64,000 nt of DNA. Source: Pedobacter sp. Leaf41 (GTDB lineage Bacteria; Bacteroidota; Bacteroidia; Sphingobacteriales; Sphingobacteriaceae). Position numbers and translations under genes: made by a program. Location of the stretch: the NCBI RefSeq assembly GCF_001422545.1, contig NZ_LMLE01000008.1, positions 51,946 through 115,945 of the forward strand, in the 5' to 3' direction. Shown here in pieces: positions 23,282 to 32,686 of this stretch (positions within the stretch are counted from its first letter, which is position 1; each line of letters opens with the position of its first letter). The notes beneath the pieces are model-generated. The model worked only from the letters and a program-made list of their open reading frames with translations. It was not told where the DNA came from and ran no database searches.

Positions 23282-23887
23282 TTAATACGCTATTTCAATA
23301 TTTTCTATCCCCTTTTCTAAAGCAGTTTCTTTTAGATCAGGCATATTTACGCCTTCTACTCTGAAAACAGTAACATCTGTCATTCCCAGAAAGCCGAGAA
23401 CAGCTTTTAAATAAGGTGCGGCAAAATCATAGGCCTGCATCGGTCCATCAGAATATACGCCACCAGAGGCAATGGCCAGATAAACTTTTTTTCCTTTAAC
23501 TAAACCTTCAGGTCCGCTTGCTCCGTATTGAAAGGTAACGCCAGCTCTGGCGATGTGATCAATCCATGCTTTAAGCGTAGAATGGATGCCGAAATTGTAA
23601 AAAGGTACACCAATGACTAAAATATCAGCATCTTTTATTTCCTGAATCGCCTCATCAGAATGTTGTACAGCAAGTCGATTTTCAGGACTTCTCTGTTCTA
23701 CAGGCGTATAAAAAGCATTAAGATGCGCTTCCTCCAGGTGAGGGAAATGCTTGTTGATAAGATTACTTTCCTTAACCTTTGATCCTGGGTATTTCGACTG
23801 AATTTTATCGATAATGGCATTACCTAGTTTAATGCTCATAGAGGCCTCTCCACGAGGACTTGACATAATATGAAGGATATTTTTCAT
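23282..23887 (-). CDS. azoR: FMN-dependent NADH-azoreductase
   Basis: A 201-aa flavodoxin-like protein of usual family length. The FMN-binding start MKNILHIMSSPRGEASMS, the PFYNFGIHSTLKAWIDHIAR stretch and the ASGGVYSDGP loop are typical of AzoR/AcpD. It reduces azo compounds and quinones with NADH in the cytoplasm, a detoxifying role. It is monocistronic. A TAAATTTG box (23987-23994, minus strand) and a perfect palindrome (24022-24055) lie upstream and suggest regulated expression. Confidence 0.93.
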   Translation of the reverse strand: MKNILHIMSSPRGEASMSIKLGNAIIDKIQSKYPGSKVKESNLINKHFPHLEEAHLNAFYTPVEQRSPENRLAVQHSDEAIQEIKDADILVIGVPFYNFGIHSTLKAWIDHIARAGVTFQYGASGPEGLVKGKKVYLAIASGGVYSDGPMQAYDFAAPYLKAVLGFLGMTDVTVFRVEGVNMPDLKETALEKGIENIEIAY

Positions 23888-23986
23888 CTGTATATATTTT
23901 TTAGGGTGATGAAGCGATCAGATTGATTCATTCCACTATGTGGTTTCAAAAAATCGTGATGGTTTCCTGTTTCTAAATTTACCAGA

Positions 23987-23994
23987 CAAATTTA
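23987..23994 (-). promoter_or_regulatory. Candidate -7 box of azoR
   Basis: TAAATTTG on the minus strand fits TAnnTTTG about 100 nt before the azoR ATG. A TTTG occurs 15 nt further upstream (24010-24013) rather than the usual 19, so the assignment is tentative. Confidence 0.35.
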
Positions 23995-24021
23995 GCCTTA
24001 ACACCTGAGCAAACCTCCCTA

Positions 24022-24055
24022 CTATCCCAAAGGGTAGTGCTATCCTTTGGGATAG
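24022..24055. promoter_or_regulatory. Perfect 12-bp inverted repeat upstream of azoR
   Basis: CTATCCCAAAGG (24022-24033) / CCTTTGGGATAG (24044-24055) with a 10-nt loop. It lies between metG's terminator and the azoR promoter box. It has no T tail, so an operator for a dimeric regulator is as likely as a second terminator. Confidence 0.45.
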
Positions 24056-24077
24056 CCTCATTAATCAGGCACAAAAA

Positions 24078-24101
24078 AAGCCCCGAATAACTCCGGGGCT
24101 T
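24078..24101 (-). terminator. metG terminator
   Basis: The 8-bp stem AAGCCCCG / CGGGGCTT has a run of A on its left, which is a T run on the minus strand, 22 nt after the metG stop. Confidence 0.85.
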
Positions 24102-24122
24102 GATGCAAATCCTAATGATATA

Positions 24123-26231
24123 TTATCGAATAATACTACCTTCTTGAAACTTTTCAACCGGAGCAACAAAGGTTAATTTACCTTCCGAGTTCTCGGCCAT
24201 CAAAATCATTCCCTGTGATAAAATCCCTTTAATTTCACGGGGAGCAAGATTAACAATCATGCTCACTTGCTTGCCGATAATATCTTCTGGCTTATAATAT
24301 TCTGCAATACCTGAAACTACCGTTCGTTCATCGATACCGGTATTTACGGTTAGTTTTAATAACTTTTTAGTTTTTTCTACCTTTTCGGCCGCTACGATGG
24401 TTGCCACACGGATATCCATTGCAGAAAAATCATCGAAATTAATATTCTCTTTAGCAGGAGTAGCCACAACAGCACTCGCGGCATTGGTTGCTTTACTTTG
24501 ATTCAGTTTTTCAATCTGAAAATCAATTTCAGCATCTTCAATTTTCTCGAAAAGCAATACGCCTTCTCCAATCTGATGACCGCGTTTAAGCAAACTCACA
24601 CTTCCCGCATCATCCCAATCGTGACCACCATTCACCAGCATCTTCATTAACTTCTCTGCTGTAAACGGTAGAAAAGGCTCAATTAAGATTTGAATATTTG
24701 CTGCGATTTGGAGCGACAAGTGCAAAATGGTTCTTACGCGGTCTTCATCTGTTTTAATCAGCTTCCAGGGTTCCGTTTCTGCTAAATATTTATTTCCCAA
24801 ACGGGCAACATTCATCACTTCGGATAAAGCCTCTCTAAAACGATAATTCTCTATTGATGCCGATATTTTTGCCGGATAACCCGCCAGCTCATCAATTACA
24901 GCTTGATCAACTTCAGTAATTTCCATGCAGGTGGGCACAATCCCATTGAAATATTTATGTGTAAGTACCACTACGCGGTTTACAAAATTGCCAAGTATAG
25001 CGACAAGCTCGTTATTATTTCTGGCCTGAAAATCTTTCCAGGTAAAATCGTTATCCTTTGTTTCTGGTGCTGTTGCGGTAAGTACATAACGCAACACATC
25101 TTGTTTGCCTTCAAACTCACGCAGGTATTCGTTTAACCAAACTGCCCAGTTTTTAGAGGTAGAGATCTTCTGTCCTTCGAGGTTTAGAAACTCATTGGCT
25201 GGTACATTATCGGCCAGGGTGTATTCGCCATGCGCCATTAACATGGCCGGAAAAATGATGCAGTGAAAAACAATATTATCCTTGCCAATGAAATGTACCA
25301 ATTTGGTTTCATCACTTTTCCAATATTCCTCCCAACCACATTTACCCGCTTCGTAATTACTGATGTAATATTCTTCGGCTTTTGGATTCCAAACATCCAG
25401 TTTGGCATAGTTACAAAGTTCTTTGGTGGCAGAGATATAGCCAATTGGAGCATCGAACCACACATATAATACTTTACCTTCGGCATCGCGAAGCGGAACA
25501 CGTACGCCCCAATCTAAATCGCGGGTCATGGCCCGGGGCTGTAACCCAGCATTCAACCAGCTTTGGCACTGCCCGTAAACATTTGGTCGCCACTCTTTAT
25601 GGCTTTCAATATAAGTCCGCAGGCGATCTTCGTATTGATCTAAAGGCAAGAACCAGTTTTTAGTTTCCTTTAAGATGGGTTTATCTCCCGAAAGCGTAGA
25701 TTTTGGATTAATTAAATCGGTAGCGTTTAAGGTAGAACCGCAGTTTTCACACTGATCGCCATAGGCGTTCTCATTGCCACATTTTGGGCAAGTACCTGTG
25801 ATATATCGGTCGGCTAAAAATTGTTTCGCCGTAGGATCGTAATATTGCTCGGTAATTTCTTCGGTGAATACACCTTTATCATAAAGGGTTTTAAAAAAAT
25901 CTGAAGCCGTTTGATGATGGGTTTGAGAAGAGGTACGGTGATAAATGTCGAAAGAAACCCCAAACTCTTTAAAGGAATCGCCGATTATTTTATGGTATTT
26001 ATCTACTACTTCCTGAGGAGTAATTCCTTCGCGTTTTGCCTTCAAAGTAATGGGCACACCGTTTTCATCCGACCCGCAGATGAACTTCACATCGCGTTTA
26101 TTCGACCGAAGGTAGCGGGCATATATATCAGCAGGAATGTAAACACCCGCAAGGTGCCCAATATGTACGGGTCCATTGGTATATGGAAGCGCTGCCGTTA
26201 CGGTATATCTTTTTATTTTACTATTATCCAA
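24123..26231 (-). CDS. metG: Methionyl-tRNA synthetase
   Basis: 702 aa from a TTG start at 26231 ([20 protein letters not shown]), which matches the usual N-terminus; the longer frame to 26369 is not needed. Class I features are HIGH (residues 23-26), the zinc knuckle CPKCG...CENCGS at about 155-175, and the KISTSK loop (KMSKS equivalent). The C-terminal 110 residues form the EMAP/Trbp111-like tRNA-binding domain ([20 protein letters not shown]). It charges tRNA-Met with methionine. It is divergent from an LD-carboxypeptidase gene 40 nt away. Confidence 0.97.
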   Translation of the reverse strand: MDNSKIKRYTVTAALPYTNGPVHIGHLAGVYIPADIYARYLRSNKRDVKFICGSDENGVPITLKAKREGITPQEVVDKYHKIIGDSFKEFGVSFDIYHRTSSQTHHQTASDFFKTLYDKGVFTEEITEQYYDPTAKQFLADRYITGTCPKCGNENAYGDQCENCGSTLNATDLINPKSTLSGDKPILKETKNWFLPLDQYEDRLRTYIESHKEWRPNVYGQCQSWLNAGLQPRAMTRDLDWGVRVPLRDAEGKVLYVWFDAPIGYISATKELCNYAKLDVWNPKAEEYYISNYEAGKCGWEEYWKSDETKLVHFIGKDNIVFHCIIFPAMLMAHGEYTLADNVPANEFLNLEGQKISTSKNWAVWLNEYLREFEGKQDVLRYVLTATAPETKDNDFTWKDFQARNNNELVAILGNFVNRVVVLTHKYFNGIVPTCMEITEVDQAVIDELAGYPAKISASIENYRFREALSEVMNVARLGNKYLAETEPWKLIKTDEDRVRTILHLSLQIAANIQILIEPFLPFTAEKLMKMLVNGGHDWDDAGSVSLLKRGHQIGEGVLLFEKIEDAEIDFQIEKLNQSKATNAASAVVATPAKENINFDDFSAMDIRVATIVAAEKVEKTKKLLKLTVNTGIDERTVVSGIAEYYKPEDIIGKQVSMIVNLAPREIKGILSQGMILMAENSEGKLTFVAPVEKFQEGSIIR

Positions 26232-26271
26232 AACAATTTTTATTAATTTGGCAAAGATAAGTGTTTTAAAG

Positions 26272-27171
26272 ATGATTAAGCAGCCCCCGTATTTAAAAAA
26301 AGGAGATAAGATTGCCATCGTTTGTCCGGCAAAGAAATTACCTAAATCCATTGATAGTGCAATTTCCATTCTGGAAAATTGGGGCTTAGAAGTTATTATT
26401 GGCGAAAGTGTATATGCAAGTCACCATCAGTTTGCCGGTACAGATGAATTGAGAACCCACGATATTCAGCATTTTTTGGATGATGAAACCATAAAAGCGA
26501 TTATTTGCGGTCGCGGGGGTTATGGAACCATCCGAATTATCGACGAACTCGATTTTACAAAGTTTAAGCAGAACCCGAAATGGTTTATTGGATTTAGTGA
26601 TGTGACGATTTTACTTTCGCACATTATAGCGCAAACCCAGATTCAATGTTTACATGCGCAAATGCCTTATACTTTCGATGAATCTACTCCTGAAGCTTTG
26701 GCGTCATTAAAAAAGGTAATTTTTGGCGAGCGGCAAACTTATCATTATAGCAGCGAATTTAATAACCAACCGGGTGTTGGAACAGGCGTTTTAATAGGTG
26801 GAAATTTAACATTGCTTGTCATGATGCAAGGATCAGTTTCGGAGATGGATTTTGATGATAAAATTTTATTTCTTGAAGATGTTGGTGAGCAAGAGTATAG
26901 TATTGATAGAATGTTGAGGATGCTGAAGCGTGCCGGAAAGCTAAAAAACCTTCGAGGCTTAATTATCGGAGCATTTAATGAAATAGCTGAAGAGAAGATC
27001 TCTTTCGGACAAACGGCAGAGCAGGTAATTTGGGATATCGTGAAAGATTATGATTATCCTGTTTGTTTCCATTTCCCCACCGGACATATTGACAATAATT
27101 TATGTATGGTTTTGGGGGCTGAAGTAGAATTAAAAGTAGAAAAAAACGACGTTCAATTTAAATATTTATAA
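26272..27171 (+). CDS. LD-carboxypeptidase (peptidase S66, MccF-like)
   Basis: 299 aa from ATG 26272 ([20 protein letters not shown], the typical start). The S66 serine nucleophile is in GFSDVT, the Glu in [15 protein letters not shown] and the His in FHFPTGH, the usual triad order. The enzyme cuts the LD-bond of tetrapeptide stems during peptidoglycan recycling, although some members degrade microcin-like compounds. There is no signal peptide, so it is cytoplasmic. The DoxX gene begins 1 nt after its stop, so the two are an operon. Confidence 0.92.
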   Translation: MIKQPPYLKKGDKIAIVCPAKKLPKSIDSAISILENWGLEVIIGESVYASHHQFAGTDELRTHDIQHFLDDETIKAIICGRGGYGTIRIIDELDFTKFKQNPKWFIGFSDVTILLSHIIAQTQIQCLHAQMPYTFDESTPEALASLKKVIFGERQTYHYSSEFNNQPGVGTGVLIGGNLTLLVMMQGSVSEMDFDDKILFLEDVGEQEYSIDRMLRMLKRAGKLKNLRGLIIGAFNEIAEEKISFGQTAEQVIWDIVKDYDYPVCFHFPTGHIDNNLCMVLGAEVELKVEKNDVQFKYL

Positions 27172-27172
27172 C

Positions 27173-27580
27173 ATGGCAATTTTTGATAGTTTGGGTAAGT
27201 ATCGCAACACTGGCCTATTGATTCTCCGCATTGGTTTAGGGATGATGTTTATTATTCATGGTTTCCCAAAATTGGCTGGTGGTCCTTCTGGCTGGGCAGG
27301 TTTAGGCGGCAGCATGAAAGTTGTAGGCATTGATTTCTTACCCATGTTTTGGGGCTTTATGGCTGCTGTAGCTGAAACCTTTGGCGGCTTCTTGCTAATT
27401 GTGGGGTTATTTTTTCGCCCTGCTTGTATGTTATTGGTTTTTACAATGGCTATTGCTGCTTTGGTTCATTTTGGCAAAGGCGACGGCCTGAAAGGTGCAA
27501 GCCATGCAATAGAGTTGGGTATTATATTTTTCAGCTTGATTTTTATCGGCCCTGGAAAATATAGTGTAGATAAGAAATAG
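27173..27580 (+). CDS. DoxX family membrane protein
   Basis: 135 aa with four TM helices. LLILRIGLGMMFIIHGFPKL is the hallmark first helix of DoxX proteins, and the third helix contains FGGFLLIVGLFFRP. DoxX proteins are inner-membrane components linked to redox and sulfur stress in some bacteria, but their activity is uncertain. It is co-transcribed with the LD-carboxypeptidase gene and followed by a strong terminator 14 nt after the stop. Confidence 0.92.
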   Translation: MAIFDSLGKYRNTGLLILRIGLGMMFIIHGFPKLAGGPSGWAGLGGSMKVVGIDFLPMFWGFMAAVAETFGGFLLIVGLFFRPACMLLVFTMAIAALVHFGKGDGLKGASHAIELGIIFFSLIFIGPGKYSVDKK

Positions 27581-27593
27581 GTTATTTTTGATT

Positions 27594-27629
27594 AACGCAA
27601 AAAGCCAGCGAATGCTGGCTTTTTGCGTT
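27594..27629. terminator. Bidirectional terminator
   Basis: A perfect 16-bp stem AACGCAAAAAGCCAGC / GCTGGCTTTTTGCGTT with loop GAAT lies between doxX (plus) and the first susD (minus). It has A and T runs inside the stem and serves both directions. Confidence 0.92.
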
Positions 27630-27643
27630 TAAAAACTGTGCTG

Positions 27644-29095
27644 TTAATTCTGAACAATAAGCTTATTATTTTGCACCTCAGTAGCTGAAATTGGCCATAT
27701 ATAACCTGCTGTATTGAAAGGAATTGCTGGAGCTGTTCCTTGCGAACCACTTTTGGCTACGAAGCCAAGTCCTAATCTCATAACATCAGGAGACCTGAAA
27801 CCTTCACCCAACAACTCAATTCTTCTTTCGGTAAGAATGGTATTCTTTAAATTAGCTGGCAACAAATCTGTCGCTGGAAATACATACCCAGGATTTGAAC
27901 GCTGTCTAACCGCTGTTAATAAGGCGATAGAACGGGTTGGATCACTAACCACAGTCGCTTCTGCCAAGTTTAATAATACTTCAGCATATCTAATTACAGG
28001 AACATAATCAGTATATGGTGATGGTTTTTTGAACTTGGTTAAATAAGTGTTGGTACCTACCGCTGTCGTTAGCGTTTTTCTGGCATCAGGTGAAGCTGCA
28101 GCAAATGCAGCATTACCAAAAATGCCCGATACATTTAAGAAATACTCCTGGTTTCCACCTAAACTTTCTAAATTGTAGTAATAAGCCAATTGATTCTGCG
28201 TACCTGGCGCATCTAAATCTGTCATTGGGAAGCTTAACAAGGCCTCTGTGCCTACATAACTTCCCCCAAATACAGTTGCAATGCTCGTCTCCAATTTGTT
28301 GGCTACTCCGGTTGTTGCCGAAAATGGTGCCGTTGCACTTACAATCTTGTTTGCCTCTGTTACCACTGATGCTAAATTGCCCATTGATAAATACACGCGT
28401 GTTTTTAACGCGATTGCCGTATTTCTCGAGGCTCTGGTTGCTGCCAGGGTTAAAGCCAAATCTGGCTCTGCTTCGTTCAAATCTTTTAAAATTTGCGTAT
28501 AAACTTCTGCAACAGTACTTCTTTTTAAATCATTACCTGTTAAATCCTTTTCCGCTTTTAACCTTAATGGCAAACCTAAACTGGCGCCGTTATCCGTAAT
28601 ATATGGTTTAGCATAAAGTTGCAAAAGACTGTAGTAACACAGTGCTCTTAAAAATTTAGCTTCTGCAATATACTGTTTCGAAAGTGCCGGGGTAATTAAA
28701 GCTGCGTTTGCATTTACACCTTCAATTACCAGGTTTGCTCTGTTAATTGCAGCATAAGCTGCTCCCCATAGGTTATTTACTTCACTGGTGTTTGAGGTGA
28801 CATTAAAACGCCATGTATCGAGATTGGTAACACCGTTCGGTTTATTTACGATGAATTCTTCTCCACGAATATCGTTATAGATCAGGTAGCGGCCGCCATA
28901 GAAGTTGCCTGCCTTTACACCCGCATATACGCCGTTAACCTGCGACAATATTCGGGCAGGAGTAGAAAATGCAGCCTCAATCGGCAGCGTGGTATCAGGC
29001 GCCGTATTAAGGAAATCTTTTTTACAAGATGTTGCAAACAGAAGGGGTGCTGCAACAAAAAGATATTTTATATTATTGTTTATTTTAATTTTCAT
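27644..29095 (-). CDS. SusD/RagB-type nutrient-binding lipoprotein (pair 1)
   Basis: 483 aa with a lipoprotein signal (LLFATSC, Cys at about 24) followed by KKDFLNTAPDT, the usual SusD start, and TPR-like helices with AAYAAINRANLVIEGVNA and KQYIAEAKFLRALCYYSLLQ. It ends with the SusD-typical NTILTERRIELLGEGFR...RLGL segment. It caps the SusC porin encoded 12 nt upstream and helps bind the nutrient at the cell surface. The substrate is unknown. It is the promoter-distal end of the first pair. Confidence 0.95.
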   Translation of the reverse strand: MKIKINNNIKYLFVAAPLLFATSCKKDFLNTAPDTTLPIEAAFSTPARILSQVNGVYAGVKAGNFYGGRYLIYNDIRGEEFIVNKPNGVTNLDTWRFNVTSNTSEVNNLWGAAYAAINRANLVIEGVNANAALITPALSKQYIAEAKFLRALCYYSLLQLYAKPYITDNGASLGLPLRLKAEKDLTGNDLKRSTVAEVYTQILKDLNEAEPDLALTLAATRASRNTAIALKTRVYLSMGNLASVVTEANKIVSATAPFSATTGVANKLETSIATVFGGSYVGTEALLSFPMTDLDAPGTQNQLAYYYNLESLGGNQEYFLNVSGIFGNAAFAAASPDARKTLTTAVGTNTYLTKFKKPSPYTDYVPVIRYAEVLLNLAEATVVSDPTRSIALLTAVRQRSNPGYVFPATDLLPANLKNTILTERRIELLGEGFRSPDVMRLGLGFVAKSGSQGTAPAIPFNTAGYIWPISATEVQNNKLIVQN

Positions 29096-29107
29096 GATTC
29101 TCTTATT

Positions 29108-32100
29108 TTAAAATCCAACATTAACACCGAAAGTAAATGTTCTTGCCGATGGCACTGAGTTTCTATCTACTCCAGGAGCTAAGTTTCCACTATTTGAGGC
29201 CCCTGTAGAGTTTCCGTTAACAGAAACCTCAGGATCTGGCCCTGGGTAGTTAGAAATAATCCAAAGGTTGCTCGATTGTGCGTAAACTCTTACATTCGAA
29301 ATTCCATATTTATTCAAAAATTCCTTAGGCAATGTATAACCTAAGGCCAGGTTACGAACTTTTAAGAAGTTACCAGAGAACACATTTTGTGATTGCGCAA
29401 ATGCAGAACCATTGGATACGTTATCGCCATATACCAAACGGGGAATATCGGTAATCTGACCTGGAGTAGTCCATCTATCCATCATTCCGGCCTCGTTATT
29501 CCAGAAACGTTGATCACGAAGACCTGCAAGCGATCCATAATAAACCTTATTACCTCCTGAGAAAGTTAATCCTAGGGTTAAATCGAATGCTTTGTAACGG
29601 AAGTTATTATCTAAACCACCAAACCATTTTGGAATAGCCTGACCAGTAATTGTTGCATCAAGTGCGGCATCAATCGCTGGCGCATTCTGCCCGGCATTTG
29701 GTCCTTCCAAATATTGATAACGGGCAGCTGTTGCTCTTTGGAAACTAAATCTAACTTTTTGTCCGAATCTGTTGATAAAAATTCTTTCACCTGTAGCTGG
29801 GTCAACACCTGCGGTCGGTACCGTATAAAGTGAACCAATAGGGTAACCAACTCTAGTGATATTGGCCGTTTCCAATTGGGTAACACCAAATAAATCGGCA
29901 TTATTATTTCCCAATTCAGTTACTGTATTTTTCAAAGTACTCAAAGTAAAACTGGTGTTCCAGCTGAAATCGTCACCTTCGAAGTTTTTAGAGTTGATGG
30001 TAAACTCAAAACCTTTGTTATTCATCTTACCAACATTGGCTAAGATTGAGTTGCCCGGAATACCTTTTGATGGTGCCTGTGGCGCATTTTGGATTAAGCC
30101 ATCGATATTGTTATGGTAGTAATCAACATCTAATGAGAAACGGCCATTTAAGAATTCGAAATTAATTCCAACATCGGCTTTTTTACTCGTCTCCCATTTC
30201 AAATCAGGATTACCTGCCTGAGAAAATGATAAAGCCGGATCAGAACCATATAAACCTGGATTGTAAAGGTATAAGGCAGGATAGTTACCCACGGCACTAT
30301 TACCTACCAAACCATAACTACCATGGATTTTCACTCTGGTTAATATTTTACTTAAGTTGCTTTCTTTATAGAAACCTTCTTCAGAAATTGCCCAACCAGC
30401 TGATGCTCCACCAAAATTACCGTATTTATTATCGGCAGATAATGCAGATAAACCATCACGACGGAATGAACCAGTTACATAGTACTTTTTCTTATAATCG
30501 TAGGTTACATTACTAAAGAATGAACGGAAAGCATTATTAAACTGAACTAGGTTTGCTGGTGTAATGGCACCGAAAGCACCTTGATAAACTTCGATGAACG
30601 GATCAATAACATTTTGACGGGTAGCGCCGTAACCATAAGCTTTAGTGTATTGATCTTCTACACCAACTAATGCACCAATACTGTGATCGCCAAATGTTGC
30701 TGAATAGTTTAAGGTATTTGACCAATTCCAACGGCTATTTTTTAAGAAATTACTGGTTGCACCGCCATTGTAAGAAAATCCATCCCCTTGAAGGCGGTTT
30801 ACAAAAACATTGTTATCCAGTTTTAAATTATCAATGCTGTAATTTGTTTTAAATGTTAAGCCTTTTAAAAGCTGAACGGAAACATAAGCATTTGAAATTA
30901 AGCGATCACTCTCAGAAGTATTTTTATCTAAGTTTACCAGAGCAGCAGCGTTAGGATAATTTGAAGCAATTAAATTTGCACCTAAGCCTATTGCTGAACC
31001 TGCAACATTATATGAGCCATCTTCGTTATAAGGAGAAACGTTTGGCGGCAACACAAAGGCCAGTCGACCTAAACCACCCGTATTAAATGCTGATCCAGGA
31101 AGCGAGCCAGTGTTTGGTGCTCTATTCAATGTATTGCTATAAGCAAAATTTGCACCCACATTCACGCCTTTAAATAATTTGTGATCGATATTTACACGGC
31201 CATTTTTTCTTTCAAAAGAGTTGTTGATAATAAATCCTTCCTGATTACTGTAACCCAATGAAACGAAATAAGAGGTTTTCTCATTTGCGCCCGAAAAATT
31301 TAAAGCATGGTTTTGAGAAGTAGCCGTTCTATAGGCATAATCGTACCAATTGGTTTCTACCTGTGTGCCATCAGATCTGGTTTGTAAGAAAAATGCTGGT
31401 GCTAAACCGATGTTGGTTCTTGCTTCATTTTTAATCAACACGTATTCTGCTGCATTTAACAAAGGATTCAAATTTTGAGCTTTAGATGAGCCCACCCATC
31501 CTTCGTAATTCACTTTGGTGGCACCTTGCTTACCTTTTTTAGTCGTAATTACCACAACGCCATTGGCGGCTCTTGATCCATAAATTGCTGAAGAAGCTGC
31601 GTCTTTTAAAACATCGATAGACTCAATATCAGCAGGATTAATATCACCTAATGCATTTCCTGCAGCACTGTTTGACGATTGATCACCTGTAAAAACAGGA
31701 ACACCATCCACAATGATCAAAGGATAAGAACTTAAAGAGATGGAGTTGATTCCGCGAACCCTAAAAACTGGTGGATTGTTTAATACACCGTTTGGTTGAA
31801 TAATGTTAACCCCGGCTGCTTTACCTGCCAATGCCTGTTCAAAACTCTGCACCGGAACATTTTTAAGCTGCTCAGCACTAATGCTGGCTATAGATCCTGT
31901 AACATCTCTTTTTGCCTGCGTGGTGTAGCCTGTTACAACTACGTCAGATAGCGTTTTTGAATCACCGGATAATGTAACATTAAGCACGTTCCCCGAGCCG
32001 ATTGGTCGTGTTTGAGTTGAAAAGCCGATGAAAGAAAATTCTAATGCTGAGGCTTGTGAGGTGATTCTGATTGAATATTTACCATCTGCAGCTGTTGTGG

Positions 32101-32254
32101 TTCCGCCTGCAGCACCTTTAATTTTTACACTTACTCCAGGGAGCGGCAAGCCGTCTTCCTTTCCTGTAACTGTACCAGTGATTGTTCTATCTTGAGCTAT
32201 AGCACTTCCTGCTATAAACAATAGAATGAACAAACTTTGTAGAAGTTTTTTCAT
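29108..32254 (-). CDS. SusC/RagA TonB-linked outer membrane protein (pair 1)
   Basis: 1048 aa. It has a signal peptide (MKKLLQSLFILLFIAGSAIA), a carboxypeptidase-regulatory-like domain (about 25-105), a plug domain (about 110-240, with RVRGINSISLSSYPLIIVDG and the SIDVLKDAASSAIYGSRAAN motif) and a 22-stranded barrel ending TFGVNVGF. It lacks an N-terminal STN signalling domain, so direct sigma/anti-sigma control is unlikely. It imports oligomeric nutrients with energy from TonB. Its first nine codons are identical to those of the other three SusC genes here. Confidence 0.96.
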   Translation of the reverse strand: MKKLLQSLFILLFIAGSAIAQDRTITGTVTGKEDGLPLPGVSVKIKGAAGGTTTAADGKYSIRITSQASALEFSFIGFSTQTRPIGSGNVLNVTLSGDSKTLSDVVVTGYTTQAKRDVTGSIASISAEQLKNVPVQSFEQALAGKAAGVNIIQPNGVLNNPPVFRVRGINSISLSSYPLIIVDGVPVFTGDQSSNSAAGNALGDINPADIESIDVLKDAASSAIYGSRAANGVVVITTKKGKQGATKVNYEGWVGSSKAQNLNPLLNAAEYVLIKNEARTNIGLAPAFFLQTRSDGTQVETNWYDYAYRTATSQNHALNFSGANEKTSYFVSLGYSNQEGFIINNSFERKNGRVNIDHKLFKGVNVGANFAYSNTLNRAPNTGSLPGSAFNTGGLGRLAFVLPPNVSPYNEDGSYNVAGSAIGLGANLIASNYPNAAALVNLDKNTSESDRLISNAYVSVQLLKGLTFKTNYSIDNLKLDNNVFVNRLQGDGFSYNGGATSNFLKNSRWNWSNTLNYSATFGDHSIGALVGVEDQYTKAYGYGATRQNVIDPFIEVYQGAFGAITPANLVQFNNAFRSFFSNVTYDYKKKYYVTGSFRRDGLSALSADNKYGNFGGASAGWAISEEGFYKESNLSKILTRVKIHGSYGLVGNSAVGNYPALYLYNPGLYGSDPALSFSQAGNPDLKWETSKKADVGINFEFLNGRFSLDVDYYHNNIDGLIQNAPQAPSKGIPGNSILANVGKMNNKGFEFTINSKNFEGDDFSWNTSFTLSTLKNTVTELGNNNADLFGVTQLETANITRVGYPIGSLYTVPTAGVDPATGERIFINRFGQKVRFSFQRATAARYQYLEGPNAGQNAPAIDAALDATITGQAIPKWFGGLDNNFRYKAFDLTLGLTFSGGNKVYYGSLAGLRDQRFWNNEAGMMDRWTTPGQITDIPRLVYGDNVSNGSAFAQSQNVFSGNFLKVRNLALGYTLPKEFLNKYGISNVRVYAQSSNLWIISNYPGPDPEVSVNGNSTGASNSGNLAPGVDRNSVPSARTFTFGVNVGF

Positions 32255-32686
32255 AAAATTTTGTTTGGTTTAGTTAATGATTTTTTAAATATAAAATTTA
32301 ACAACCTGTAATGCAAATATTACATAATAAAAAATAAGCGTTAAAAACCTAAAAAACTACGTAAAGCCGTGTAAAAAGCCCAAGAAAGCCATAAATTAGC
32401 CTAACTCCATTAATATATGATCTAAAAATGATACTATAATCGAATTAAACTTACAGTAACAATAATTTTCCTACAAATAAGAGTTGAATTTTTTTTACTT
32501 GTGTAAGAAGATTAAATATTTAAGGTTTACAAAAAAGATTTCAATAGAATTTATAATCTATTTCGACATTACTTGAAATACATCATAAGGATTTTGACAC
32601 CAGTAACTCTTTTCACAGATAAGTAGTAAACAAAAAAAGGCTGCCGAATGGCAACCTCTTCTTGTTAAGTGTAAAAATAATGTTAG
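32255..32686. other. Intergenic between Sus pairs 1 and 2
   Basis: AT-rich leader of susC pair 1. TAATATTTGC on the minus strand about 60-70 nt before the start is close to, but one base longer than, the TAnnTTTG box. The left end of this gap is the leader; the right end holds the terminator of pair 2 at 32632-32657. No gene is seen. Confidence 0.45.
32632..32657 (-). terminator. Terminator of Sus pair 2
   Basis: The 8-bp stem AGGCTGCC (32638-32645) / GGCAACCT (32650-32657) has a GAAT loop and one wobble pair. A run of seven A to its left reads as T on the minus strand, 30 nt after the susD stop. Confidence 0.8.

Noticed and set aside
24123-26369. Longer MetG start at 26369
   Set aside because: The extra N-terminal residues are not found in MetG proteins and would run through the promoter region of the divergent LD-carboxypeptidase gene.
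28090-28599. 169-aa plus-strand frame opposite SusD pair 1
   Set aside because: Long only because of codon bias of the SusD gene on the other strand; no domain or start signal.
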